64,000 bases of DNA from Triops longicaudatus (GCA_022885665.1 JAGQDJ010000021.1:310001-374000), one strand, 5' to 3'. Numbered from the stretch's first letter, positions 36,701-51,700 are shown. Notes: generated by a model not told the origin, from the sequence alone. Translations and numbers: made by a program.

Positions 36701-39700
36701 AAAGGTAGTCTAATAGAGTATCACAAACATACACAATAAAAGGTAATGAAAGCTTTATCACCACCAGCAACAGGTGGACGGCTTTTTGTGTGTGTGTATA
36801 AAGAGGCCCAACGGTTACCGAAAATATTTGCTGTTATTTACCTTTTACCTGTATTATGGGGCCACTTGAAGAACTTTGGTGGGGAGCTTTTGTTACGATA
36901 CAAAAAGCGGAAAATGAATGTCCCTTGCGGTTCTGAAAAATTGTTGCGTAGAAAGATTTCGGAGAAAACGGGCTGAACAAACTGGTTAGAGGTGGAAGAA
37001 GACGAATAAAAAGAATTCGACTCCCTCCGTAGGCAGCACAGTTGGGTGGCTGACAAGTGACACGTGGAATTTCGCCTCTACTTTTATGCTGCTGTCATAG
37101 CTCATTCGCGCTAAAAATTTCCTGGGAAGAAGCGGTTAGGCCTTTATTTAGCCATTGGTCAGTCCAGTACTGCGAATACCAATGTAACTTTTCAATTGAA
37201 CGCGTTCTCGTTGTGTTTTCATTTATCATTTTACAGTAGCAATCTTGCTATAGCGAATCTTATTTTTTAACAAATTGTCTTCCATAGTGAACGAAGTTTG
37301 AGGTCTCGAATTGCACAAATGTGCAGAAAAAGCGCCCAGTGAAACGAAGTTCGAATATACCAAACAGTTTTCTTTTGTGTTTCGGGGAAGTTATAAAGAG
37401 TTCTAAAGAGTTACTGTGTTCTCATAAATTTCTTTATAACTTTGTAAGTGCGAGTATAAAGTTGTAACGAACATTTTTGAAACGAATTGTCGGCTATAAA
37501 GAATGATATAACGAACTTCGCACATACTAAACTATCATTTTTGATCCCGAAATGTTCGCTATAACAAGATTCTAGTGTACTACACGTGTTATTATTTTAA
37601 AAGTAGAATTTTATTTTAAAAGTAGAATTTTATTTTAAAAGTAGAATTTTATTTTAAAAGTAGAATTTAAAAGTATTAGAATTTCGTTAGAAAAGTTTGC
37701 CCTAAAACGAGATTCTACCATATTTTCCTATTTTTATTTCCAAAGTATTATAACCAACTAGAATCGCGTTATAGCCAACTCTTTCTCAGCGAGTTGTCGG
37801 TTTTTAAGATCATAAAGTATGAAAAGAAAAAGTGTCCGATACAACAAACTTTGCGTGTACCGTTTTTTTCTGTTCCCGGGAGGTTCATTATAACGAGGTT
37901 CTGCTGTACACTATTTTTCTTTTTAGCTTTTCTTAAATTTAGCTCGTTTTAAGCTTATTTTTATTTCTCGATTATTTTAGTTTCATAAACTTTTATTGTA
38001 CTAAAAAAAAGTTTGTCTAGGAGTTATTTTTTATGATTATTTTGTTTTCGAGGGGAAAATTGTTCGGGACGAAGGTTGAAGAAAAGACACGTGCGGTTGT
38101 CCTTGAAAAGCTGGGGGAAATGGGGGGTCTCGTTTTCCAAAGTTGTGTGTTCATTCGCATATTTAGTCCGTGCGCTACAAAAAGGAGGCGTTCTGCAGTG
38201 ATGTTGGCATTCGACGTATTGGAATTACTGCGGACGTCATAGAGTTGAATTTTTGTTGGCTCATGTTGATTATAAATGAGTTTGCTGCTCCCTTCATCCC
38301 CCATTGTGCTGATGTCATGGCGATGTAATCAGACACCTCTAGGAGCTTCATAAGAAGCGATCATCTCTCATATACGCGGATGGGTGTCCGGAGAGTGCAG
38401 CAATAGCATACCAAGATTAGCAGCGCCCAAAAACAAAAAAATAAAATAAGTGTACCTTGACTTCCAGCAGTCCACTTCGCTCTAGTAAAATTCCTTTTCG
38501 CGCAAACGGACGAAACAGATTGGCGTTTGAAGGTGCAAGACGCCAACCGTCCCAGGAAAAACTTCCCTAACCGCAAATGTGCAGAATCAGAACTTAATTT
38601 TGGACGGAGAAGAATAAAGAAGTTTAACTGGTTCGAATCACGAGTGGTCAATCACCCTGGTAGTGGGTTGCGAGAGATGCAGTCTTTCCTCATCGCAAGT
38701 GGAACTAAATTCGTGTTACGTTAGGACTTTTCCTTCTATTTGGGTTCCGAGAGTGTAAGCCATGACATCCCACCCCCCTTGAACCATGTCGGATGCCTGG
38801 TACCCAGTTTCCACGAAATGCCACAACCCGAAACTGGAAGTGGGTGTCGAAAAAGGTCTGTCATTACTAGCCGCAGATTGAAGAAACAACGGAGCCAAAG
38901 TTGAAGGCCAAGGGAAAGGAAAAAAACGTTTAAGGTCTTTGAAAAGTTCATTCTTTATATGTCGTATTCAATGTATGTCTATACTACACGATGAACTGAG
39001 ATTTGTGGAGGATGTCATGAGACTTTGTCGTTAATGCTACGGGGTTTCCGTGTGTCCCCGGCTAACTTCCCGACCAAATGGAAACATGCAAGAAGCCATT
39101 TATGTGTGTGTGAGGTCGAACTGTCTGGAGGTGCTTAGGCACTGCAACTCCTAGAAAGACAGGGATGAGACACATGAGAACTAGATCTACGATGTGTTTT
39201 AAGAGCTTCCGGGAGCCGGCCTCGTTAAGAAACAGAGACAATTGGGACAACAATGCAGTAACTAACTTGCATGACTGAGATACAGCTTACAGATAGGGAT
39301 TGAGAGCTTGCGGTACTCTTCTATTATACCGTTCGACTTGTTCGGTCCTAAGAGCCTCTATGGTGGAATAATTGTACGGTCGAAGCCTACTTATCCGGCC
39401 TGGCTGTAATCAGACATAATATCTACTAGACTCTTCTCTGCAAATCGACTTTCGATGATGCACATTCGAGAATAAATGCATCAGATTTAACGCAATACTG
39501 AGAGATGTGAAAATGAGTCATGAAATTAAACGATTGCTGTTACAATGACCTATAAATATTTAAACGCGAACATACTCATATTCTTTTTTCTTTTTGCGCG
39601 TTAATGCTGTTTTTATTAATTTTATTCATTAGCTAGCCTTCCGTTTACTCAGACCGAGGTCTAGTTCCTTAAATGCTGGATAAGCTACTACGTACTTAGC

Positions 39701-42700
39701 TTTCATTTAACGAAGAAAACACAGTTGCTACGTTATGGGTTATTTAAGCCATATATGACAGGAACCTTCCATTTTTTTCAGAATACGAGGGCAATATTTC
39801 TCTTAAACAAAGGCTACTGAACGATTATGTGACTTGTTTATTTCTTTTTATTTTACGCGTCTACAATCGAACCTGATATAAGTGCACTTCACTTCTTTCA
39901 TAGGGTATTTAACTAAATCCAACTTTGTTTAGAGTGGTCTAACATAACGGACGTAACCTAACGGTAACGATCACGTGTAAGTTAACTAGTTTTACCGTAC
40001 AAAATATAGTCTACATAACTTAACCAAACATAACAACTTAATCATACGTATTGCACTGTAACGAAGTTTATAAATGGAAACATAAATGCCAGTTTTTTAA
40101 GCAAAAAAAAAAAAATAGTTTTTGGTAACGTTACTTAACCTAACTGAAATAATTTTTCAAAGCTTGTGAAATCCCCATTCGTTTGTGGCAAAATTCTTCA
40201 ATTGTGATCTCTTTTTAAAAGAAATATCTTGTCTCATATGCAAACGTTAATATGTTTAATGTTTGTCTGCTTTGCGTGTATTGAATCTCGGATATGTCAT
40301 TTCCCTCCTCTTGTACTGAATTAAAATAAATATTGGAAATTATTTGAAAATATTGGAAAGTATTTGCAAATATTAGAAAATATTTGCAAGTATTGCAAAA
40401 TCAAAGTCAAAGGGGTTGTAGTATAAGACCTCTGGGTGTGTCTTTTTAACATTGAAACTAAACGTGCAAGTCAAAGAAGATTTTTGTCTCTCTCTCTGTA
40501 TTTCGTCTAATTCACACACGAAACAGAAACCTCGGACTGCGGAGGAAAAGTGATTCAGACTTGATAATTGTCTTGCTAACAGTCTTGGACGGTAGATATT
40601 TTGGCTTCCGGGTGGAAACAGAAACAAGAGAACATTTTCAGGGTAGTTTTATGGCACTCTGAAACCTTTCCGCAGTATTGGTGCCACTTTCCGACACGAA
40701 TGTGAATCTAGGGGTGAAGGGGGGGGGTATAGGGTGGAGGTCGAGACCGCTAAGACAAAGATGACCGATTTGGTAGACAATTTTTCTGGCGTTGGCTCGG
40801 TAAAAAGGGGGAAATTGTGAAAGAATTGGATTCGGCATGGTTGTTGGCTATAGGTAACTGGCATGTGTCCATCCGGACTTGAATCTCATAAGAAGGATCG
40901 GTTGGTGGTGTAGTCGTGATGATGGACCATAGCCTTGTCCTAATGACAGTGGCCGGCAGGCGCGAAGTCAAGAGCCCCCCCTTGTCATTGCCGTGGCGTT
41001 GGCAGTACCATAGGTTTCTCCCATTTGCCTTCCCTTTCCGTATCATTTTCTTCCAGGCCGGCCAGCTCGGTCGGCAAAAGGGTCGCGCGCAAAAGTCTTG
41101 ACTATTTTTATATTATATGTATTTCGGCCTCTCCGCAACTTTTCCCGAGTTTTCCTCCGCTCTACTCTCTCTACCTTTTCGGCCGGGGTGGGCGTGAATG
41201 GAAGGTTACCTTTTTCCAAGGAGAGCGCTGGAACCACCTGCTCCGCCTATGGCTCCAACCAGCGCATTAAACAACCTATGGCGCTTGAGCCTAAAGTCTC
41301 AGAAAATAGCTAGAAATGCCAGGTCCGGGAGAGGTTACATTTTCTCCGATCTGCGAAAAGCCTGTACACCTCCTTAAATAGTGTCAACTTACACGTTTAC
41401 GATGTTGCGGCGGGACTCAATTTGTTTCTCGGTACTAAAACCCCCTGCGAAAGACTTTTTTCCCGTATTTGCACCCTGCTGGGAGTGGGGATGACGGGGC
41501 CCAAGAGATTAGAGACGCGCTGTTCTCTATCTTTGGAGTCTGTAGTGGAAATTAAAAAGCCTCTTTCTGGAGATTCAAGCCAACAGGCTGCAAAGAACCT
41601 TTCGCTCTTACTTTAGGCCAAGAGGAGTGTCTACTTCGATATCACAGGGGAATAAGATAGGAATCTTTTGGTTCCTTGCACACGTATAGGCTGTTTTGAA
41701 TGGAGCTCCATCAAAACCTCGAGCCCTGAAAGCATCAAAAGGTAGGGTCGGTTGGAATTCTGATATATAAAAGGAAATTTATCCGTTAAAGTACGGAATG
41801 CAGTATCCACCGGTGAGTATGTAATGTAACAAAAGGAAAAAAAGTAGGAAAAAGTCGGATTAATTGATTGGGATCTTAAAGCGCTCGAGAAAAAAAAGCG
41901 TCTCTTTTTGAAGCCCCGGCACCCTCATCTCCCAACACAGCATCCTCACCTGCTATAGCTGGTGCAAGGGTCAATAGTATAGATACAGTAGTTAGAAGAC
42001 CCCCCGGAGGACTCTGGTTTGGTTTCAAGTTGAAGAGGAAGGAAGACCGGGTGAAACTGAAAAATGTCTTTTGAATCGTCCGCCATGGGCAAGGCCAGGT
42101 AGTGTAGCTTTGGCCTCGGTTTGGTGAACACGCGCTCGGCACCAAACCCACGGTGAGTCGGGAGGCATAGGTGTTCTTGTGCAGGCTTTTCTGTGTTTCT
42201 TATCAGTTTGGGTTTGAATGGCAAACGGGGCCGTGTGTTAGTGATTTGCATGTCTTGTGCCTTATTTTCGCACCTGTACCGAAACTCGGTGGCATACCTG
42301 GAATATCTTACGAGATTTCGGCACTGTTGGGTTGTGATCCGGGCAAAAATTCCTGATTGACAATCTTGGAGCCAAGCCGTGGCCCGTTGTTGGACTCAAT
42401 TAAGGTTTTCGTCAAGCTGTCGCTGGGAAATGCACGGAGCCCCCGACCACAAGACACAGGACAGGACGACGAAAGCACAAAGGATTAGGCAGCATTTTGA
42501 TCCCCTCGGTCGTTTTTGATCAACACGGAGTCTCCACGCGAGTTTTATAAGTCTAGACGGAGGATTTATTTGAAAAAGATCATTCACGTGGAAAGGAAGG
42601 ACCTCGGTGCAAGTGCCATAAGGGTCCACTGAGGGAAAAGAGGATGAGAGGTCCCTGTCATTGCTGTGCTGTGTTGTGTGTTGAAAGGAGCGAGTACAGC

Positions 42701-45700
42701 TGTTGAAAACATTCATCCAAAGCTGTGCTAGGTTATCGTGACATAAACGTCGAGTGTGAAGCCATTTGTGTATTGTGAAAGGAGAACTGAGAAAAGGCAC
42801 TTAAGTGCGTTTTTTTATTCATACACATGGGATTAAAATAACCAAAAAATATACCCAAAATGGAGCTTAATAGTATGGTGTGTGACCAAGAAAGTCGGAC
42901 GTCGCCTAACACGGTTCTAACAGAAACCATGAGCTTAGTCTCAACGGTAACCTCTGTCCATTATGACCGCATCACACCTGAACGTGACCGGGTAAGACAA
43001 AACGTGTCATATAAAGACATGTTTGTATTGTTTACTGTTTATAGGATTCGTCAATGAAAGCTACTCAAGCAAAACATTCTTATACTAACCACACATTTGG
43101 TCAACAATGAAAGCTTCCATCGTAAATAATAATAATAATAATAATAAGACTTCAGAAATATTCGCCAGACGGTAGATTGGAATACTTACCGCGAGTGAAG
43201 CTAGCATACAATGGTTTACGTAAGGTTGTTTTGCTTATTTGTTTTATGTTATTATTTTTGCAGTTTATTTTTTAATGCTACAGTAATTTTTCTAACTGAA
43301 AGCTGAGGTTGGCCAAAGCAAGTGAAAGAAGGCAACGTCTATTGAATTTAGTATGCCTGCCTTGTCTTGATCGGCAAAGTGCGGCATGGGTGAAGAAAGT
43401 GGTTTTAGTAGGCCGAGAATCTTCCAGGGCGCAGCGTGAGTGGCACAGGGGTGCAATTAGAGTCAATCAAGATGCAAAACTAATTCTGTTGGAAGTGGTC
43501 GCAGCCAATTTTCATAGCCTCATCCTTGCATAAGGAAATACCTGGTTGTATTCATACGAGTCACTTTATGGCGGTTTTTAGTTTCTTTTCTTTCGGGGAA
43601 CGGAAAGCCAAACGAGACGGAGGAAGGTGAGCTTAAAAGTCTTTTGCGCTTCTCACGTCTGTTGTTACGAGTCACGAAGCTAATGTCCGGAGTTTCGCAA
43701 CGCCGTTGTGGGTTATTTTGGTATTCACAAAGTGTCATTACGCCAATCGTTGCTGTGCATGTGTTTTCGGTCAGCTGGCATTCTTATGGAAGGCTGTTTC
43801 GTGTTTCCCTCCAACGCCGCTTTCAAGTCGCTTGACCGGGGAAACCACGTCAACTCCGGCCTGCTTTGACAAGCCGTGGAACAACCGCTTTGGGGCTCTT
43901 AAGGCGTTGCGCGAAGGCGGCTGAATTGTAGCTTGCGTGTCTAGCCGACTCGCAGGCGTATTTCGGAAAGGTTAAGGGTTTTTAGAACTGGGAAGGTTAC
44001 GAGGTCGTAATCATCTCTAGCTGAGACACACGGTCGTCTTTCTTCATGAAAATCAACCCCTGTCGACCCCTCGACCTCGATGATTTCTACTTTTGTGCGC
44101 CCCCCACATCAGTGCATCAACAGAGCCACCTTTTTACCGCTCCAAAAGCTTGGAAGGCGCGTTTTGGGGCACAGGTAGGCACAGAAACAACTTGCTAGCT
44201 TGCAAGTTACCATCGTAAAGAAAGAAAGGGGAGAAAAAGGGGGCACGTGCCTGTAGCTTTTCAAGAGCCATGTTGCCTCTTTCTTCGCTTGACACTGATT
44301 TATGCTAAGGCAACCACTAAATTTAGGGGAAGGAAAAACTTGCGAAGATTTTGCTCAGCTTCTTATAATCGTTTGTATTCAGCAAAGGATCTCTTGCAAC
44401 TCGGCCTATAACCTTTCGCAAAAGCTCTCCACCCACTTGATCCCTGTCTAGAGCGGTTCCAGAGTCTGAGAATCATAACTTAAAAGTACTGAAAGAGAGG
44501 ATTATGGGGCTCGGGGTAAAGCTTCTTCCTTTCACCGCCCTGCTGTAATGCTTGAACGCTTGAATTTGTGTACGTTAGGTACCCTGGATTCAACTAGTGG
44601 TGGAACCATGTGAGGACGTATGGGGGAAGCCTTTAGGATAATTGAAGGCTTGGCTGCGTCTGATGACAGCCCATTTTTCTGCGAGCCTAGGCAAAAATTT
44701 GGCGCTTTTTGGTCTCCTTGTGACAGGCAGCATTTTTCGTTAAATACAGGTCCGTTTTTAAAACCTTGAGCCCCTGTACCTGCGTTGCTGGGAAATCGCA
44801 AGTAATAGGAGGGTTTAAAGTCAAAGAAACGTTTCGGCTTCGATAAACAAGTCGCCGTTTATTCGTCATTTCTGCGTTTCGTGTCTAGCCAACCCATTAA
44901 AAGCCCATTTTGGGTCTGTCGCTCTGTGATTGCCTGTAGGATTCCGTAGTTAGGAGTTCGACAGGTGAGTTTGGTATTATGCAGTGGCATCCTTCCTGCA
45001 AGGGAAGGAAGCTTGTTACGCGTAAATGGTGCTGTGTGTACTCGTCGTATTGGCTAGGAGGTACCGGTGGGAGGTCTTGTACTTTTTCTGTCTATCTTAG
45101 TCTTGGGAAATATAGTTGGCTGGAGGAAATAATTTTGATCACGCGATGGACCATTTGACTCCGTTGTGGGAATATCAACAGTGTGATTTCTTTTCCACCA
45201 AAAAGTTTCAAAGGTAAACAGTGGCGTCCCACGATGGGTAGCCAAGGGTACTAGCGTCATACTTCTTGGAGGGTGGAAGAAAAATTGAATAATACTTAAG
45301 CAGGGTGTCGAACCCTTTGGAAAGTTGATCTCAAGGTTCATTCATACATTCTTGTCAGATGTAATTTTTACTGGCTTTTAACACGTCCTTTGCTTTCAGG
45401 CGTATTATCGACAAGGCGTAGCGCTACAATGCTTAGCGCGGCACTCGGACGCGTTGGCCGCCTTCAGCTCCGGCTTGGCTCAGGATCCCAAGTCATTGCA
45501 GTTACTGGCGGGACTAGTAGAAGCGGCCATGAAATCTCCATTACGAGGTATGTAACCACTTTGGACGACATGTGAAATTTTTTGGAAAATCCACCTCTAT
45601 TCTAAAAAATAGAGAAATAAAAAATAGATTTTCTCTATTCTAAAAAATAGAGAAAATGACAAGAAAGGTAAATAAACCAATAAACGACATGCAAACAAAC

Positions 45701-48700
45701 GGGGCAATACTAGACATGATAAATATATTGAGCGAATTTTGCAGCGATTCACATTAAAGTCTCTTTATAAAGAACTTCTTGAGAATAGAAAAACATTCAA
45801 CATGGTTCTACTGCAATATTAAAAAAAGTGTCTATGTCTTTTGATTATTTTAAGTTCCTTTTGAAGCTTTTTTATGTCGAAAAGTGTACTGTTTCGTAAC
45901 TTCAGTTGTATCTTTTTTTCTATTTTTTTTACTGTGCAGCCACGTTCGAGCCGACGTACCGACAGTTGCAGGCAATGCGACTTGATAAATCTCCGTTTGT
46001 AATTATCTCTGTGATCGGACAAGAGCTCCTAGCCGCCGCTCATTATCAGTCAGCTGTTGTCGTTTTGGAATCGGCTCTCCGGATCGGCACATGTTCTCTC
46101 AAATTAAGAGGATCCGTTTTTTCTGCCTTATCGTCTGCCTATTGGGCTTTGTCGTCGTTGGACAAGGTGAAGCATACTTTTAATCTATTTTTCTTTCTCT
46201 TCTTCGCCAAAGCGTCAGTTGTTCTATTGTGATGCGTTTCAGCGTTAAAGACTCGTTAGTAACTTTTATGGACCGCCTTTTTTGACGCGATCTTTGATTG
46301 TACCTTCGCCAGGCTATAAGTTATATGCAACAAGATTTGTCAGTGGCCAAGTCACTGGGTGATACAGCGGGCGAAATTCGAGCTCACGGGAACTTGGGAT
46401 CTGCGTATTTCAGCAAAGGCAATTACAAAGAAGCCTTAACTTCGCACCGATATCAGCTCGTGTTGGCAATGAAATGCAAAGATAACCACGCGGCTGCCGC
46501 AGCCCTCACATCCTTAGGTACTAAGTTTGGCTCATTTATTTTCTTTTCAAGCTCTCTTCGCAATTCCCCAGCGGTTGCGCTGGAAAGCTCATGTGTTATG
46601 GGGCTTGTGTTTTAACAAGACATGTAATGCTTAAGGTGTAGCATAAAATGGTATTTTATTGGCGTGCAGGTCATGTGTACACTGCCATTGGAGATTATCC
46701 CAACGCGCTCGCTTCCCACAAGCAGTGTCTTCAACTCGTGAAGCAATTAGGTGATCGGCTCCAAGAAGCGCGTGAAGTCGGCAACGTAGGCGCTGTGTAC
46801 CTGGCTATGGCAGACTTTGATGCGGCCGTCAATTGTCATCTAGAACACTTGCGAATCGCCAAGCAACTCAAGAACAGCGTGGAAATGGCCCGAGCGTACT
46901 CAAACCTGGGTTCGTCACACCACTTCCGACGGAATTTCGAACAAGCCATTACGTTTCATAACCACGTCTTGCGAATTGCGGAAGAAATTGGCATCAAAAG
47001 TATCGAAGCGAGGGCATACGCGGGCCTAGGGCACGCTGCCAGATGCATGGGAGATTATGCGCAGGTAAAAAAAAAGAACGAAGTAATCGGCAACCGTTCT
47101 TTTTTTATCGTCATCCAGAGAATCCATTTTTGGACATGCAACTCTCGGTTTCAAACTTGAGAGGGGGGGATAAAGGTTCTGGGCTTTTTGTGCTTCATTG
47201 ATGTGAATAGGGACCTGCCCAGATCTAACACTTTGGGTTATTGGTTTACGGTATGCGTTCTTTTCTCACAGGCTAAGCGATGGCACGAGCGACAGTTGGA
47301 CATGGCCCTCAGCACGCGTGATAAAGTAGCTGAAGGACGCAGTCTATCCAACCTGGGTATCGTCTACCAATTATTGGGCGATCACGACGCAGCGCTCAAG
47401 TTACACCAAGCCCACTTGAATATTGCGCGAGTTCTCCAGGACCGGGCAGGCATGGGCCGGGCCTATGGTAACATCGGGAATGCCTATTCTGCCATGGGCT
47501 ACTACGAGCAAGCAATCAAATACCATAAGCAAGAGTTGACCATCTCGAAGGAAGTGAACGATCGGTCGTCGGAAGCTTCGACGCACGGGAATTTGGCGGT
47601 GGCCTACCAAGCGTTGCACATGCATGACATGGCCATCCTCCATTACCATAGTCATTTGAATATCGCGCGGGAACTGAAAGACACGGCCGGTGAAGCGTGT
47701 GCGTTGCTCAACTTGGGCAACTGCCACAGTTCACGAGGGGAATTTGCCCAAGCCGTGTCCTTCTACGAGAACTACTTGATGCTCTCGCAAGAACTGCAAG
47801 ACGTAGAAGGCGAGGCGAAAGCTTGCCATTTTCTCGGTTATGCCCATTACTGCTTGGGCAATTTCAAAGAAGCTATTCGCTACTATGACCAAGATTTGAC
47901 TTTAGCCAAAGACTTGCAAGACAAAATGAACATGGGAAGAGCCTACTGCAACCTGGGATTGGCCCACCTCGCGTTAGGAAATACCGAAACTGCCTTAGAA
48001 TGCCAAAAATATTTCTTGAGTAAGTTTATGCTACCTGTAGTCAAAAAGTGAGCCCTGGGTCCCAGACCGGTTTCCCTGGGCTTGTAGTTGTAATGACCCT
48101 TTTTTCCGGCCTTTTTATGTTTTTCGTTGTGTTTGGACTGTTTTTATGGGAACGATAACTTATTGTTATGCTCCTTTTCTTTTGCGCGTCATTTTAGCCA
48201 TTGCTCACATGACCAAACACGTCGTGGGCAAGTTCCGAGCTTTGGGGAACATTGGTGATATCCTCGTAAAAATGAACAACTTTGACGAAGCTATTAACGT
48301 GTATTCCAAGCAACTGCAATTGGCCAAACAAGTGCAGGACAAAGGCTTAGCAGCATCCGGCTACGCTGCCCTGGGCCTGGTACATCGCCATTTGCGCTGT
48401 TTTGATAAAGCCTTAGGTTACTATACGCAGGTGAGTTGACAGCCTCTTTTCCCGCTGGATATTCGTATTACATAAGTGCAGCAAGAGAAGAAAAACGCCC
48501 GATGTCATGAAAAGAAAGCTAACGTCAAGTTAAACCTTTTCGTAGGAGTTGACCTTAAGACAAGAATCGGGCGATATCAAAGGCGAGTGTCGCTCCCATG
48601 GCCACTTAGCAGCCGTCCATATGGCCTTGGGCAATTACACTCACGCGATCAAATGTTACGAGGAACAATTGGATCGCGCTAAAGAATTGCGCGATTCAGC

Positions 48701-51700
48701 CATTGAGGCCCAGGTTTACGGCAACCTGGGCATCGCCCGTCTCAACATGGGTCATTATGAAGAAGCCATTGGATACTTTGAACAACAATTGGCCACCTTG
48801 GAGCAATTGTCTTCCTCCACAGCACTGCTGGATAAGGTAAGAATGGACAGTTGATGTCTTGCGTCTATGGAGCTATTTTTCTTGACTTGTCGCAATTGTG
48901 TTGAAGAGGCGAAGGTCATTGTCTGATTTTTCCTTCGTGCGACACCACCATGACACATAAGTAGAGATGGGGTAGGCAGGGAAAAAATCAAAATCAAAAT
49001 GAAAAGAAGCACGTGAAAGAAGCAAGTTACATGCAGCGACTTGCCAGAACTGGATTGTGTAATAAATGAGAGGTAACTACAAGGTGACCTTGTCTCCACA
49101 CACTACGTAGTCATTTGTCATCTCTCCTTTCAGGTTTAGCAACCATTGTTGATCATACGCGATTAATGGCTGCGCTACCTCTAGTATATAATGGACTTTT
49201 CTAACCCGAATTTTTTTCTTTGTGCTGTAGGGACGAGCGTTCGGGAACTTGGGAGATTGTTACGACGCTTTAGGAGATTTCGAAGAGGCTATAAAGTGTC
49301 ATGAGCAGTTCTTAGCGATTGCCCTCAAGACCAAGAGTTTACGGGATCAGGAAAGAGCCTATAGAGGTCTAGGCCAGTCTCACCGATGTCTAGCCAACTT
49401 GCAACAGGCGTTGGTACGTTTTATTTCAACAGCGTCTGACCACCAAGACGTTGGGTGTCTTGGGTCTTATTTACTTTTCGGGTTTATGCAAATACTAAGT
49501 GGCGATTTTTTTTTTTTTTTGTCGCAATAACGTTTAGGTGTGTTTCGAGAAACGATTGGTCGTCGCACACGAGTTAAATAGCCCGGTGGCAAAGGGCCAA
49601 GCGTACGGAGAACTGGGACAGTTGCATAGCCAATTGGGCAACTTCGAGCAAGCCGTTTCGTGTCTCGAACATCAACTGGCTATCGCAAGGTATTATTCAA
49701 TCAGCATCTTATTGTACAGAGGACACAACGACGAAACACCGTGGCCATGTTTTATGTGACGTTTTACATCGTTAATAGAGAGCTAAATGACAAGTCTGCC
49801 GAAGCTGAAGCTGCGTCGGGATTGGGATGTGTGTTCCAAGCCATGGGCGAGTACAATCAAGCCTTGCAATATCACCAGCTGGACTTGAAATTGGCTGAAG
49901 TATCCCATAATGCCAGTTTCCAATGTAGAGCGTTCGGAAATCTGGGAGTGGCCCATGAAGCCCTCGGGCAGTATGAACAAGCCATTCTGTATCAGGAACA
50001 GCACTTGTCCATTGCAGCGCAAATTAATGACAAAGTGGCAAAAACTATGGCCTTCGCCAGCTTAGGTAAATGGAACGACTCGGCTTCGCTCAAACACATA
50101 CACACACGCAAAAAAAAATAAATAAAAAAAATCATATTTTAAAAATATAAAAATATTTTTTTTATAGTACTGTACTGCTTTAACTAGCTTCATATCTCGT
50201 CAGTTGTTTTTCATATTGTTTTTGCTATTAGGACGAGTGCACCAAACAATGGGTAGAACCACTCAAGCCATCGCCTATTTGCAGCAAGGACTTCAGATTG
50301 CTGAAGCATTAGGCCGTAAAGAAGACGAAGCCAAGATTAGACATCGGTTAGGTCTCGCCCTATGGAGCCAAGGCGATTTAGAGCCTGCCCATACGCACTT
50401 AGACCGAGCAGCGACGTTACTGGAAGCAATACGTCGAGAAGCCCGGGCAGGGGCTGATTATCGACTGTCGCTCTTTGACCTTCAAACCGAATGCTACCAC
50501 GTGCTCCAGGTAAGACACTGTCCTTGTATTTCAGCGTAATGTATTTAAATTTTTTTCTTATTAATGTGATTTATAGCGATTTTTTTTTATTAATGTGATT
50601 TTTTCTTATTCTGTAGCGAATCTTGGTTTTGTTAAATCGACCATATGAAGCCTTGCTGGTAGCAGAACGAGGACGTACCCGTGCCTTTGTAGACTTGTTA
50701 TTAGAAAGGCAAGGGGCAGGAGATCATCACGTTCGTGAACAAGGCAACCGAGCTGCTCGTTTGGAAGACAGCACACCGAATTCCGTGGAGCAAATGACGG
50801 AAATCGTCAACAAACAAAAAGCAGCTGTCCTTTACTACAGTTTGGCTGCGGGATACCTCTATAGTTGGTTAATTTTACCCAGCAAAGGTATATTCAGTTC
50901 TAGCTTCAGTCTTGGAATATTATCCTTTAAACATTTTAAATGACTAAATTAGTCATGACTTTACAAGACAGCCCACTAGAAAAGGAAGAAAACGAGAAAA
51001 TTAATTAATATTTTAATTTCTTCCCACAGGCGTTGTCTCATTCCATCAAGTTTCCATTTGCGAGGTAGAACAGCCAGAGCCATCGAAGCACGAGGGTAAT
51101 GTGGCAGTTAATCCTTCCATGCTGGAACAGTACATTCAAAGCGTCCGAGATGCGCTAGGAGTTGAAATGCAAACGGCGGGAGCAAGGTAATTGGAGCAAA
51201 TTAAGGGTCCTGGTTACTAAAGCAATTACCTGCTCTTTACAGAGAAAACGACGTTGAAGGAGACATGTGGTCGCAGCACTTGGAAGAGCTCGGCGATAAG
51301 TTGAACCAAGACGGTGATAGAACGGGTTTCCTCCGAATGGTCAATCGTTCGCATGCTTACAACAGCAGTAATTACAGCCTCTCCAGTTTATTTAGGTAAT
51401 TTCAGTCAACTTAAGGGGTGTCAATGTCCAGAGTACTAATTTGGGGATAACGAACTAGTTTGGGGAGTCTCTCGGGCAGTATAACGAGCGGTTCGACGTC
51501 CAGACCTGGCAGTACGCGGTCTAGAAGGTCGCTTTGGCAAGGGCCGTCATGTTTACGAGCCTTGTACGATTTGTTGGTTGCGCCGATGGAGTCATCTTTG
51601 CAAAACCAAGACTGCCGTGAATTGATGCTGGTTTTGGAAGGTGATCTGTACTTGGTGCCTTTCCCGGTTTTGAAGTCGCCCACGTGCAACGAATATTTGT

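Larger units (their letters stand above)
32229..45399 (+). other. 13.2-kb TTC28 intron 2
   Basis: This is bounded by AAATGGCCAAAG|GTAATT and TTGCTTTCAG|GCGTAT, joining KWPK to AYYRQG, a block contiguous in the family. It is by far the largest intron in the window; most others are 50-400 nt. No nested gene was supported. Frames here are short and scattered over both strands. It contains the MITE cluster, a 4x19-bp array, an imperfect ~20-bp repeat at 40326-40400 and an (AAT)n run at 43126-43146. Intronic enhancers or an internal promoter are possible but not visible. Confidence 0.75.

Noticed and set aside
39868..40100. Possible transposon end (ATCGAACCTGATATAAGTGC)
   Set aside because: Only one candidate end; the partner inverted repeat is not visible.
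45740..45813. CAGTAGAACC (minus strand, 45804-45813) as end of another MITE
   Set aside because: The ten bases match exactly, but the opposite end does not form an inverted repeat with it.
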